A model generated the notes under the pieces. It was not told the origin of the DNA. It searched no databases and saw nothing but the letters and a program-made list of their open reading frames with translations. A stretch of 36,814 bases of DNA from Spirochaetota bacterium (GTDB taxonomy: Bacteria; Spirochaetota; Brachyspiria; Brachyspirales; JACRPF01): contig JBBTBY010000059.1 in NCBI GenBank assembly GCA_038043445.1, positions 1 to 36,814 on the forward strand, given 5' to 3'. Each line of letters begins with the position of its first letter. Positions within the stretch are counted from its first letter, which is position 1. Of the stretch, positions 15,264 to 23,040 are shown piece by piece. Both the position numbers and the translations under genes were made by a program.

Positions 15264-16919
15264 CTATTCTTTGACGAGTTCGAAGCGTGCAGCATCAGCG
15301 CGCAGCCATCCGCTGCCTTCGCCGGTCATTCGCAGGAAGCCCTGCGTGCCTTTGGCGAATGAAAAGGTGCCGATAGCGACCCAGTCACTGCCGCCTTCGC
15401 TCAGGTCGAGCGTCGTCTCTCGCTCGCCCTTGTCATAGGCAACGATGACTTTCGCTGCCGCATTCCCCTTTCTCCCCAGCCGGTACAATGACACGCGATA
15501 CGTTCCGGGGATGATGATGTCCGGCCGCCAAGTCACCGATCCTTTGCTGTTCGCCTCGATATACTGCGATGGGCTGTTCGCATATCCGAGCACCGAGCTT
15601 TCCTTCCATTGCCCCTCAAGAATACACTCGGGATCACCGGGATACATAACGATACGAGAAGCATCCTTTGTCTCAAGCGCGATGGGCGCATCATCCATCG
15701 GTCTTCCTGTGGTCTGCACGAATTCGACAGCATCGACCGCAAGCCACTGGCCGGCATCAGCGTCCGAGGTGAACGCTATCTGCGCACCATTCGTACCGGT
15801 GACAGGGATGGTGTCGATCGATATCTTCACCCAGACATCGCTTTTTGGTATGGGAACGTTCAGCTCTTCACCGCCATGTCCGTACACGCGCATGCGCGCG
15901 GTCTTCTGCCCGCCAGAGCTCATCACTTGCGCCGAGAGCCGATACGTCGCCGGCATGAGGAACGGCACGTGCTGGCGCGTCGTTACCGCATACGTTTTAT
16001 CTGCGGTGTGTTTCAGCGCATGGAATTTCGAAAATGCTTTCGGCTGATCCGTCACGAAGGATGCGTCGGCATCGCCGTCCTCTATCCACGCGACGGGTAT
16101 CTGCATATTCCGTTTGTAGACCTTCTCGAATGCCGGGCCGTCATTGTATTCGAAGTCATAGTTCGCTGCGATATTCACACCGACAAGATCGCGAGCGTAG
16201 TAGCGGAAATAATCCCATGACGAAACGCCGGGGAGTGCACTGTCATCGATCGGCTTTCCGAGGTCCCAGGCAAGCGCGGTGAGCCACTGGTTCTGCGGGC
16301 CGTACCATTCGCGGCGGGAGATGACATTCGTATGCACCGGCTTCCCGTTGATATAGAAAACGATGCTGCCGGGCAGCCATTCGAATCCCGCGATAAAATC
16401 ATCAGCGGATGTATCGACATCGGAATAGACGGCGTGTCCGTGCGACTTATGCGCTCCGACATAGGTATGCCGATTGAACGCGATATTTGTCGGATGCAGC
16501 GAATCGATCTCATAGCCGTCTATCTCGGTAAGCATATTCGCTTTTGGCGTATGCACCCCGTCACCGCTTACGCCCATCGTCCAGAAAGACGAATGCAGCC
16601 CTGCCCTGCCGTGGAGCTTCGCCTTCGTTTCGAAATAACCGTACCCGAAAATACGTTTCGATATAATGCCGCCGCAGGTATACTGATTGCTTCCTCCGAT
16701 GATCTCTTTCTTGAAATCGATGCACAATCGGCCGTTCTCCGTACGCACATTCTCCGGCAGATTGAGCCCGTTGAAACGCGCCCCCGTGCGGTACGTCCAT
16801 TCTTTGCCGTTGAGCGGTCTGTCGAATTCGTCGGCGAAACGCAGCGTATAGCGGTCCGACGGCGGAGCGGCGGTGATCGATCCGGCGATGACCATTATCA
16901 GGGATAATCGATGGCACAT
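15264..16919 (-). CDS. Secreted GH16-like glycoside hydrolase with C-terminal carbohydrate-binding region
   Basis: The protein has 551 residues, with start at 16919 behind GAGGTGA. A signal peptide ends near ITAAPP. Residues of about 22-270 form a GH16-type beta-jellyroll: RFADEFDRPLNGKEWTYRTG, IISKRIFGYGYFETKAKL, and the catalytic ExDxxE motif TEIDGYE with nucleophile E132 and acid/base E137. Then come HTYVGAHKSHGH and FEWLPGSIVFYINGKPV. Beta-rich modules follow at about 300-430 and 450-550; the last (IPGTYRVSLYRLGRKGN, FSFAKGTQGFLRM, WLRADAARFEL) resembles the golvesin/xanthan-lyase type binding domain. It probably cleaves a beta-1,3 or beta-1,4 glucan or galactan outside the cell. Convergent with kbl, ten bases apart. 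Confidence 0.82.
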   Translation of the reverse strand: MCHRLSLIMVIAGSITAAPPSDRYTLRFADEFDRPLNGKEWTYRTGARFNGLNLPENVRTENGRLCIDFKKEIIGGSNQYTCGGIISKRIFGYGYFETKAKLHGRAGLHSSFWTMGVSGDGVHTPKANMLTEIDGYEIDSLHPTNIAFNRHTYVGAHKSHGHAVYSDVDTSADDFIAGFEWLPGSIVFYINGKPVHTNVISRREWYGPQNQWLTALAWDLGKPIDDSALPGVSSWDYFRYYARDLVGVNIAANYDFEYNDGPAFEKVYKRNMQIPVAWIEDGDADASFVTDQPKAFSKFHALKHTADKTYAVTTRQHVPFLMPATYRLSAQVMSSGGQKTARMRVYGHGGEELNVPIPKSDVWVKISIDTIPVTGTNGAQIAFTSDADAGQWLAVDAVEFVQTTGRPMDDAPIALETKDASRIVMYPGDPECILEGQWKESSVLGYANSPSQYIEANSKGSVTWRPDIIIPGTYRVSLYRLGRKGNAAAKVIVAYDKGERETTLDLSEGGSDWVAIGTFSFAKGTQGFLRMTGEGSGWLRADAARFELVKE

Positions 16920-16953
16920 ACGATCACCTCGTATCCAATAGCACAACAATATA

Positions 16954-16982
16954 AATATAATCGTTCGCTCACGCGGCAGCAA
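16954..16982 (-). promoter_or_regulatory. Possible promoter of the GH16-like gene
   Basis: On the minus strand TTGCTG (16977-16982), 17 bases, then TATATT (16954-16959). The -10 is good and the -35 weak. It lies about 35 bases upstream of the chosen start codon. Confidence 0.3.
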
Positions 16983-17061
16983 AGACGGTTTTTACCGGGA
17001 ATAGCACTCTATTGACCGGTACTTCTTTCCGTCGATGGAAACGCGCATGGCATCGGGCGCC

Positions 17062-19752
17062 CTATGTTACCACGATGTTCACGAGCTTTTTCGGTACGAA
17101 TATCACTTTCACGATCGTCTTCCCGGCGATGTACTCCTTGATCTTCGCGTCCGCGAGCGCCGCTTCTTTCGCCTGAGCTTCGTTCGTATCGACGGGCATC
17201 TGTGCGCTCCCGCGGAGCTTGCCGTTCACCTGGAACACGATGGTCATCTCATTGTCGGCCGCGAGCTCCGCATTGAACGACGGCCATACCTCATCGATGG
17301 TATATCCTTGCTTACCGAGCGTTTCCCAAAGTTCATCGGCGGTATGCGGTGCCATAGGCGCAAAGAGGAGCGGTATCATCTCAAGCGCTTCGGACGCCAG
17401 GAGCTTCTGTGTGTCGGTCGGCGCTTTTCCCTCGAGCGAATTGCGGAACGCGGAAAGCTCGTTGGTGTATTCCATTATCGCCGCGATGGCCGTGTTGAAT
17501 CGGAAGTTCTCGACGTCGTCGGTGACCTTGCGTATCGTCTGATGGAGCTTGCGCTCAAGCTTTCGTTCGTCATCGCTCAAGTCCTTGAGCACAGCGGGAA
17601 GCTTCGTCCTCCAATCGGTCTGATAATGCGCTTTGAGATCATGCCACATACGCCACACGCGCGCGATGTAACGGTTCGCCGCTTCTACGCCGGTCGAATC
17701 CTTCCATAGTACTGTCTCTTCGAATGGAGCCGCGAAGAGCATGAACACGCGAAGCGCATCCGCCCCGAAGAGTTCTGCCATTTCATCCGGCGTCACCACG
17801 TTCTTAAGGCTTTTGCTCATCTTCACCCAGCGGTATTCCCACTGATCTTCCGGTATCGATGCTTTCTCTTCCGGCTTAAGCACTTTCCAGTTCTCAAGCG
17901 GTTCACCGGTGTCAGCTTCATCACCGGTCTCGCTCGCTTCGACAGCGGCGACCTTTCGCCCCGCCGTCCATGCGAGGAGCATGCCCTGATTGCGCAGCCG
18001 CGTGAACGGTTCGTCGAAGGCTACGAGCCCCTCATCATGCATGACCTTCGTCCAGAACCGCGCATAGAGTAGATGCATGACGGCATGTTCGGCGCCGCCG
18101 GAATAAAGATCGACCGGGAGCCAATAGTTCGCCGCGTCCCGGCTGAACGCTTCTTTGCTGTTCTTCGGATCGGCGAATCGGAGGAAATACCATGACGAGC
18201 AGGCGAAACCGCCCATGGTGTCCGTCTCGCGCTTCGCTGCCCCGCCGCATGCGGGACATTTCACATTCACAAATTCTTTTATTCCGGCAAGCGGCGATTC
18301 ACCGGTGCCTGTCGGCTGATATTTCTCGACATCGGGGAGCAGTACCGGCAATTGATCTTCCGGTACGGGGACGACGCCGCATTTCTCGCAGTGGATTATC
18401 GGTATCGGTGCACCCCAGTAGCGCTGACGCGATATGAGCCAGTCGCGCAGGCGATAATTGATGACGCCCTCCCCGAACTTTTTTTCTTCGAGCCAGCGTA
18501 TCACTTTCCCGATAGTTTCTTTATTATTGGGCGACCCTGCGAGCGGTCCAATGCACATGGTGCCGAGGTCCGCTATCGCTTCGGTCATCGACTCTGCCGT
18601 CTGAGCCGCATCGTTCCTGTACACGAGCACTATGGGTATGGAGAACTTCTTCGCGAATTCGAAGTCGCGCTGATCGTGCGCGGGCACGGCCATGATGGCG
18701 CCGGTGCCGTATCCCATGAGCACATAGTCCGCGATGTAGATCGGTATCTTCTCGTTGTTTACGGGGTTGACCGCATACGAACCGATGAACACACCGGTTT
18801 TCGCGCGCCCCGCCGCAACGCGATCGATGTCCGTTTCCGACGACGCCTTTGCGATATACGCATCGACTTCTTTCTTTTTATCGGCGGCTGTCAGTTTGGC
18901 AACGAGCGGATGTTCCGGGGCAAGCACGAGGAATGTTGCGCCCCAGAGCGTATCGGGGCGTGTGGTGAAAATACGGATATTCTCTTTCGAACTGCGATCC
19001 TCGCGAATCGCCCTCCTTGGCTCGCTCGGACTCACGCCATCCTGGCGTACGCACGTAAAATCAACTTCGGCGCCTTCGCTTCTGCCTATCCAGTCGCGCT
19101 GCATCATCTTGATGCCGTCGGGCCATTGTATCGTGTCGAGCCCGGAGATAAGCCTGTCGGCATACGACGTTATCTTGAAATACCATTGCGGGAGCGGTTT
19201 CTTTTCCACCGCCGTGCCGCAGCGCCAGCATTTGTTGGCGACAACCTCTTCATTGGCAAGCCCCGTTTTGCATGACGGACACCAGTTGATCGGCGCGTTC
19301 GCACGGTACGCCAGCCCTCGTTTGTAAAGAAGGAGGAACATCCATTGCGTCCAGCGATAATAATCGGGAAGACTAGAATTGATCTCGCGGCTCCAATCGT
19401 AGGATATGCCCACAAGATCCAGCTGCCGTTTATAATTGGCTGCGTACTCGGGCACCATTTCCTTTGGATTGCGCCCCTGCTTTATCGCTTCGTTCTCGGC
19501 CGGCTGCCCGAAAGCATCCCATCCCATCGGCTGAAGGACATTGAAGCCGTTCATGCGCTTGAATCGCGCGGCGACATCGACCGGGATATAATTCTTGCAA
19601 TGGCCGATGCTTATGCCCGCACCGGACGGGTACGGAAAGAATACCAGCGAATAGAATTTCGGCTTTTTGCTTTCGTTCGATGTACGGAAAAGATCGCTCT
19701 CTTTCCAGCGCTTCTGCCATTTTTTCTCGATTATTTCCGGGCGGTAATCCAT
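17062..19752 (-). CDS. leuS: Leucyl-tRNA synthetase
   Basis: The protein has 896 residues and charges tRNA-Leu. It starts MDYRPEIIEKKWQKRW behind GAGG. Landmarks are PYPSGAGISIGHCKNY (HIGH motif, here S48-I-G-H51), GWDAFGQPAENEAIK, the zinc-like CPSCKTG and CWRCG pairs, WIGRSEG, the CP1 editing motif TTRPDTLWGAT, YGTGAIMAVPAHDQRD, NYRLRDWLISRQRYWGAPIP, ETDTMGGFACSSWYFLR, YSGGAEHAVMHLLY and KMSKS at 644-648. The C-terminal end is VNGKLRGSAQMPVD ... KVIFVPKKLVNIVV. Two oddities: the first His of HIGH is Ser, and residues 239-257 are an extra Arg/Ser-rich insertion in CP1. The reading frame is intact, so the gene is presumably functional. Confidence 0.96.
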   Translation of the reverse strand: MDYRPEIIEKKWQKRWKESDLFRTSNESKKPKFYSLVFFPYPSGAGISIGHCKNYIPVDVAARFKRMNGFNVLQPMGWDAFGQPAENEAIKQGRNPKEMVPEYAANYKRQLDLVGISYDWSREINSSLPDYYRWTQWMFLLLYKRGLAYRANAPINWCPSCKTGLANEEVVANKCWRCGTAVEKKPLPQWYFKITSYADRLISGLDTIQWPDGIKMMQRDWIGRSEGAEVDFTCVRQDGVSPSEPRRAIREDRSSKENIRIFTTRPDTLWGATFLVLAPEHPLVAKLTAADKKKEVDAYIAKASSETDIDRVAAGRAKTGVFIGSYAVNPVNNEKIPIYIADYVLMGYGTGAIMAVPAHDQRDFEFAKKFSIPIVLVYRNDAAQTAESMTEAIADLGTMCIGPLAGSPNNKETIGKVIRWLEEKKFGEGVINYRLRDWLISRQRYWGAPIPIIHCEKCGVVPVPEDQLPVLLPDVEKYQPTGTGESPLAGIKEFVNVKCPACGGAAKRETDTMGGFACSSWYFLRFADPKNSKEAFSRDAANYWLPVDLYSGGAEHAVMHLLYARFWTKVMHDEGLVAFDEPFTRLRNQGMLLAWTAGRKVAAVEASETGDEADTGEPLENWKVLKPEEKASIPEDQWEYRWVKMSKSLKNVVTPDEMAELFGADALRVFMLFAAPFEETVLWKDSTGVEAANRYIARVWRMWHDLKAHYQTDWRTKLPAVLKDLSDDERKLERKLHQTIRKVTDDVENFRFNTAIAAIMEYTNELSAFRNSLEGKAPTDTQKLLASEALEMIPLLFAPMAPHTADELWETLGKQGYTIDEVWPSFNAELAADNEMTIVFQVNGKLRGSAQMPVDTNEAQAKEAALADAKIKEYIAGKTIVKVIFVPKKLVNIVVT
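18982..19038 (-). repeat. 57-bp in-frame insertion in leuS (possible palindromic coding repeat)
   Basis: Nineteen codons (residues 239-257, beginning GVSPSEPRRAIRED) sit between VDFTCVRQD and NIRIFTTRPDT, where my recollection of E. coli LeuRS has only a short link. Within it, 18995-19010 forms a 6-bp hairpin with a GCGA/TCGC loop. The length is a multiple of three and the frame is kept. The pattern recalls palindromic elements that insert inside genes, but no second copy is visible in this window. Confidence 0.4.
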
Positions 19753-19823
19753 GCTATTGTCCTCGATAAATATTGCCCGAGAGTATATATCAGAACGCTA
19801 AAAAAAACATCGCCTCCCGCCAG

Positions 19824-19933
19824 ACTGTCGCGAAAATAGGGAACAGCGGGTTGCAACCCGCTGTTCTCATCGGTTCAGATAAATTATTGATACCCCGGAT
19901 TCTTCGTTATGGGCGAATAGCTTTTGCGACAGT
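19824..19933. repeat. Nested palindromic element (MITE- or REP-like) between leuS and kinase gene
   Basis: Outer inverted arms ACTGTCGC(G)AAAA (19824-19836) and TTTTGCGACAGT (19922-19933) enclose a perfect 26-bp palindrome, GAACAGCGGGTTGC plus its complement (19841-19866). There is no ORF inside. The layout of terminal inverted repeats plus an inner hairpin suggests a small non-autonomous mobile or structured repeat. The inner hairpin lacks a T-run, so it is not a standard terminator. Confidence 0.6.
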
Positions 19934-19946
19934 TCCCCACTCGGCG

Positions 19947-20486
19947 TCAACGCCCGTTCATCGCCCCGATGCGATCCAGCAGCGCATTGGCTTCGGCATA
20001 ACCCCTGATAATAAATATGTTTTTTCGATTTTTATGTCCCGACAGAAGCGCCATGAAACGCGCCCTGTGCTTCCTGTTGTAATTGAAGATCCAACTGAAG
20101 AAGTCAAGATCAAAGCGCTCCCGGCAGGTTTCAGGGACATCGCTCCTGCGCGCGCCGAGGAATCTGCCTTTTATCACTCGCAGCGCCGCATTCCAGAGAC
20201 ATTGTACGGTCGGGAAATCGAAATAGATGACCGTATCGGCGCGCTTCAATCGCATCGGAAGCGTACCGCTGTAATTGCCGTCCATGATCCACTCGCGCTT
20301 CTTTATCACCGATCGAACGATACGCGTCCACGTATCACTGGGCGTGGGGATCCAGTTGCCCTTCCAGTAAAGCATATCCAGATGTATCAATTCATGATGG
20401 AGTATGCCGCTCAGTTTTTTCGCGAACGTCGATTTACCCGCGCCGCCGCAGCCGATGATGAGTATGCGTTTCATCGATACAGCCAT
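19947..20486 (-). CDS. P-loop nucleotide kinase-like protein (topology-modulation/FlaR-like)
   Basis: The protein has 179 residues. The Walker A motif GCGGAGKST is at 12-20, followed by HHELIHLDMLYWKGNW, WIMDGNYSGTLPMRLKRADTVIYFDFP and a basic helical region with a run of Arg/Lys (ALRVIKGRFLGARRSD). The order of WIMDGNY, then DTVIYFDFPT, then an aromatic RxxFDLDFFSWIFNYN block matches small adenylate-kinase-like proteins often annotated as DNA topology modulation protein or FlaR. Whether these phosphorylate a nucleotide or another small molecule is not established. The first ATG is chosen because GGGAG lies upstream; MKRILII at 20474 is an alternative. It is monocistronic, with its own good promoter. 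Confidence 0.75.
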   Translation of the reverse strand: MAVSMKRILIIGCGGAGKSTFAKKLSGILHHELIHLDMLYWKGNWIPTPSDTWTRIVRSVIKKREWIMDGNYSGTLPMRLKRADTVIYFDFPTVQCLWNAALRVIKGRFLGARRSDVPETCRERFDLDFFSWIFNYNRKHRARFMALLSGHKNRKNIFIIRGYAEANALLDRIGAMNGR

Positions 20487-20527
20487 GATCTCGGATCTCC
20501 CTCATCGCGGATGAACAGCCGCCGCCA

Positions 20528-20555
20528 AGTATACTACCCGCCGAATTCCTGTCAA
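20528..20555 (-). promoter_or_regulatory. Promoter of the P-loop kinase gene
   Basis: On the minus strand TTGACA (20550-20555), a 16-base spacer, then TATACT (20528-20533), about 40 bases upstream of the start codon. This is one of the best sigma-70 matches in the window. Confidence 0.6.
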
Positions 20556-20754
20556 TTCAGAAAGAAAATGATCCGGGAAATAACATCGATGCTTCGTTAT
20601 CCCGCTATCATTGTTCATGCTCGACCGTGAACAGCCGCTTCGCCGCGTTTACACCGCCCGCACCGGCATATAGTCTATACCATCCCGAATAACAAGTCAT
20701 GTCAATCACGGAGGGACGAGACGTTATGCCGAAAAATGCATTCGAAACAATACG

Positions 20755-21801
20755 TTATCGGATCATTATTTTCATTCCATTCTTTGATGATTTATATGCA
20801 GCATCGATGATCTTCTGCAAATGTACACCATCCGCTCCACTTACTTCTGTCGGGTTATTATGCAGAATGGAATCGCTGAACGATTCGATCTCCTTTGCGT
20901 AGAGATTCCCGAACACGGCGGTTACGGGATATCCTCGTTCAAACACCGTGCGCTGCAGTGCATCATACGAAGCATTCGGATCCGCCTGTCGCAGGAATGC
21001 TTCGCCGCCGTCATCCTGTGCAAGTGTGCGCTCAGCTGTGATGCTTCCAGCAGTGCCGAAAAATGAAAGCGGCGTTGTCCCGACAATGTCCGGTATGTTA
21101 AAATTACTTTCCGATATCGCATACGCTCCGTTCTCGAGTTCAAGAAGCACCGAAGCGGAATCATCAGATTTGTACCGGAATGATTTCGTACCGGTTAGCG
21201 CCATTACCGATCTTGCTTTCTGTCCACTGATCTGTTCTATAATATCTATGGAGTGAATACCTAGATCGATAAGCGCACCGCCCCCACTCAATGCAGGATC
21301 CTGCCGCCACGCGTTAGGTATATCCGGATACCAGCATGAGAACTGCGCATGCGCGGAGACAATAGCACCTATCCCGTTCGATGTGATGATCTTTTTCATT
21401 TCGACATGCAGAGCGCTGTACCGCATCATCAGTCCCACGGCAAACTTTACGCCCTTTTTTTCGCAGTATGCTACTGCAGCGTACGCCTCGTTCGCATTGA
21501 GCCCGATAGGTTTCTCGATGAGAATGTGTTTTCCGCGATCCGCCGCTGCGTGTATTTGCTTGCAATGCTCAAAAACCGGTGTGGCTATATACACTGCATC
21601 AACGTCCGGATCATCCAGTAGGTCGTTGCATGTAGGATAGGGCTTTGCTTCCGGGTACTTTTGCGCGAGCGCCGCAAGCCGCTTTTCATCAACATCCATG
21701 ATCGCTGCAAGTCGGGCATTGTTCGACAGAAGCATACCCGGTATCGTACGTCGATCGGCGATGCCTCCTGCTCCGATAACGCCCCAGGATACTTTATTCA
21801 T
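20755..21801 (-). CDS. Gfo/Idh/MocA-family sugar oxidoreductase
   Basis: The protein has 348 residues, with start MNKVSWGVIGAGGIADRR behind AAGGAG. An N-terminal Rossmann fold (GVIGAGGIA, residues 7-15) is followed by the family signature HILIEKPIGLNANEA at about 92-106, with the EKP catalytic/NAD-site Lys. The conserved GGGALIDLGIHSIDI at about 172-186 carries the His of the active site. These enzymes oxidise or epimerise sugars or inositols with NAD(P). It lies 35 bases behind the HTH-only AraC gene, at the end of the NagB-like / PIG-L operon, and probably acts on the same amino-sugar-derived substrate. The exact reaction is unknown. Confidence 0.88.
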   Translation of the reverse strand: MNKVSWGVIGAGGIADRRTIPGMLLSNNARLAAIMDVDEKRLAALAQKYPEAKPYPTCNDLLDDPDVDAVYIATPVFEHCKQIHAAADRGKHILIEKPIGLNANEAYAAVAYCEKKGVKFAVGLMMRYSALHVEMKKIITSNGIGAIVSAHAQFSCWYPDIPNAWRQDPALSGGGALIDLGIHSIDIIEQISGQKARSVMALTGTKSFRYKSDDSASVLLELENGAYAISESNFNIPDIVGTTPLSFFGTAGSITAERTLAQDDGGEAFLRQADPNASYDALQRTVFERGYPVTAVFGNLYAKEIESFSDSILHNNPTEVSGADGVHLQKIIDAAYKSSKNGMKIMIR

Positions 21802-21836
21802 CGTCAGTTGCTCCTTATTTTATAACCATTTTTATA

Positions 21837-22265
21837 CTAGCACGATCGGGAGATGACGTCTTGTCCTGTTATGCTATATTTTTGTCCGATGATGCTCAAT
21901 TGCAGACCCCGTGTATCGTCTGCCATAAGCGAATAGACAGGCGCTACTCCTGTAATTTTCCTGAATATCCGCGAAAAATAAAATACATCATCATACCCCA
22001 CCATTCTTGCTACCTCGTTGACGGGCATATTCTCTGAATGCAGCAATGGCATGGCTGCTGACACCCGCGCCCTTACCAGATACCCCTTTAATGTACAATT
22101 GTATCTTTCCTTAAACAACTCGGACAACCGCCGCGCGCTGACACCGGAGTAAGCGGCAATATCGGAAACACGGATATCTTGAGTGTAGTTTTCTCCGATA
22201 TAACCAAGTGCTTTTTTTATTCGCGGGTCGTCATCACTGCTTTTTATTTTCACCACGTGCGCCAT
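21837..22265 (-). CDS. AraC-type HTH protein lacking a sensor domain
   Basis: About 142 residues from MAHVVKIKSSDDD. The frame extends to 22382, but the extra residues are antisense-like reading of the PIG-L gene. Starts at 22277, 22265 or a GTG just below are all possible, and none has a good Shine-Dalgarno. Residues of about 12-115 are a complete AraC double HTH: ALGYIGENYTQDIRVSDIAA, SGVSARRLSELFKERYNC, LVRARVSAAMPLLHSENMPV, EVARMVGYDDVFYFSRIFRK, ITGVAPVYS. No N-terminal effector-binding domain is present, unlike the usual family members of about 280 residues. It overlaps the end of the PIG-L gene. It may be a remnant or a genuine stand-alone DNA-binding protein. Confidence 0.7.
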   Translation of the reverse strand: MAHVVKIKSSDDDPRIKKALGYIGENYTQDIRVSDIAAYSGVSARRLSELFKERYNCTLKGYLVRARVSAAMPLLHSENMPVNEVARMVGYDDVFYFSRIFRKITGVAPVYSLMADDTRGLQLSIIGQKYSITGQDVISRSC

Positions 22266-23040
22266 CCTTGCGGCCATTCTCTGCATATATGGCTTTCGTG
22301 CCAAGCACTTGCATGAGCGGGTCATAATTGATCGCTGAAAGCCCACGTGTACAATGCTGTCGGAACCCCTCTGCGTATTCATAACGCATCGACATGCTGC
22401 CTACAGCGGCGGACATTGATGTCATCGCCTCAAGGTATGCGTTCATGCCCTGACTGGTATCAAGCCATTTTTTCTGGGTGTGGTGCATCGCAAGCATTTT
22501 TCGCTTCTTTTCGATCGCCGGTGTAATATCGATATAGATCTCGGGGACGATGCGCTTGCGCATGCCGTCATGTAATCCATATGGCTCAGCATGATACACA
22601 GCGATATCTTTTGATATTTTTGCACGCTTTGGTTTTGTTCCATAATTCTTCATGCCGCGGCAGAACGCCGCCGTAACCGCAATTCGGGCAGTATTCATAT
22701 GATCTTCCATGTAATCTTCAAGCGATGGCACGAGCATGATATCCGGGGCAACCTCGCGAACAATAGCTGCCATTCGCCGAACAATTTTATCTTCATAATA
22801 GACCATTAAATCATCAACAAGGCTTTCGTGATAGAAGGCGCCGAGAAAAGCAGCAGCAGCTTTCGCCTCAGCTCGCCGCAGACGGACGATATTGCGCACA
22901 GAGTGCTCGTCCGTACCGCATGATCCGTTCGCAACATTTATGTAATGGATATCAGCGCCCTTCTCGCGAAGAAGAAAAAGCGTTCCCACCATCATGAATT
23001 CTATATCGTCGGGATGACAGCCGACGGCAAGTACGGTCAT
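22234..23040 (-). CDS. PIG-L/LmbE-family deacetylase
   Basis: The protein has 268 residues. The zinc motif is VGCHPDDIE (H9, D12), followed by INVANGSCGTDE, IVRLRRAEAKAAAAFLGA, APDIMLVPSLEDYMEDHMNTAR (second metal His) and EIYIDITPAIEKKRKMLAMHHTQ. Members remove N-acetyl groups from GlcNAc-containing conjugates or related sugars in the cytoplasm. The start overlaps the upstream NagB-like stop by one base (TAATG), a strong sign of translational coupling. A deacetylase coupled to a NagB-like protein fits processing of an N-acetylated sugar. Confidence 0.88.
   Translation of the reverse strand: MTVLAVGCHPDDIEFMMVGTLFLLREKGADIHYINVANGSCGTDEHSVRNIVRLRRAEAKAAAAFLGAFYHESLVDDLMVYYEDKIVRRMAAIVREVAPDIMLVPSLEDYMEDHMNTARIAVTAAFCRGMKNYGTKPKRAKISKDIAVYHAEPYGLHDGMRKRIVPEIYIDITPAIEKKRKMLAMHHTQKKWLDTSQGMNAYLEAMTSMSAAVGSMSMRYEYAEGFRQHCTRGLSAINYDPLMQVLGTKAIYAENGRKDGARGENKKQ

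Noticed and set aside
18352-19275. 307-codon open frame antisense to leuS
   Set aside because: It is fully contained in leuS and has no ribosome-binding site or domain signature.
19841-19866. Palindrome as the terminator of the kinase gene
   Set aside because: No T-run on either side. It is the centre of a larger inverted-repeat structure, so it was classed as a repeat.
20699-20902. Short plus-strand ORF with GGAGGGA upstream of an internal ATG (20727)
   Set aside because: Most of it is antisense to the 3' end of the Gfo/Idh/MocA gene. The Shine-Dalgarno-like string is tempting but the peptide is featureless.
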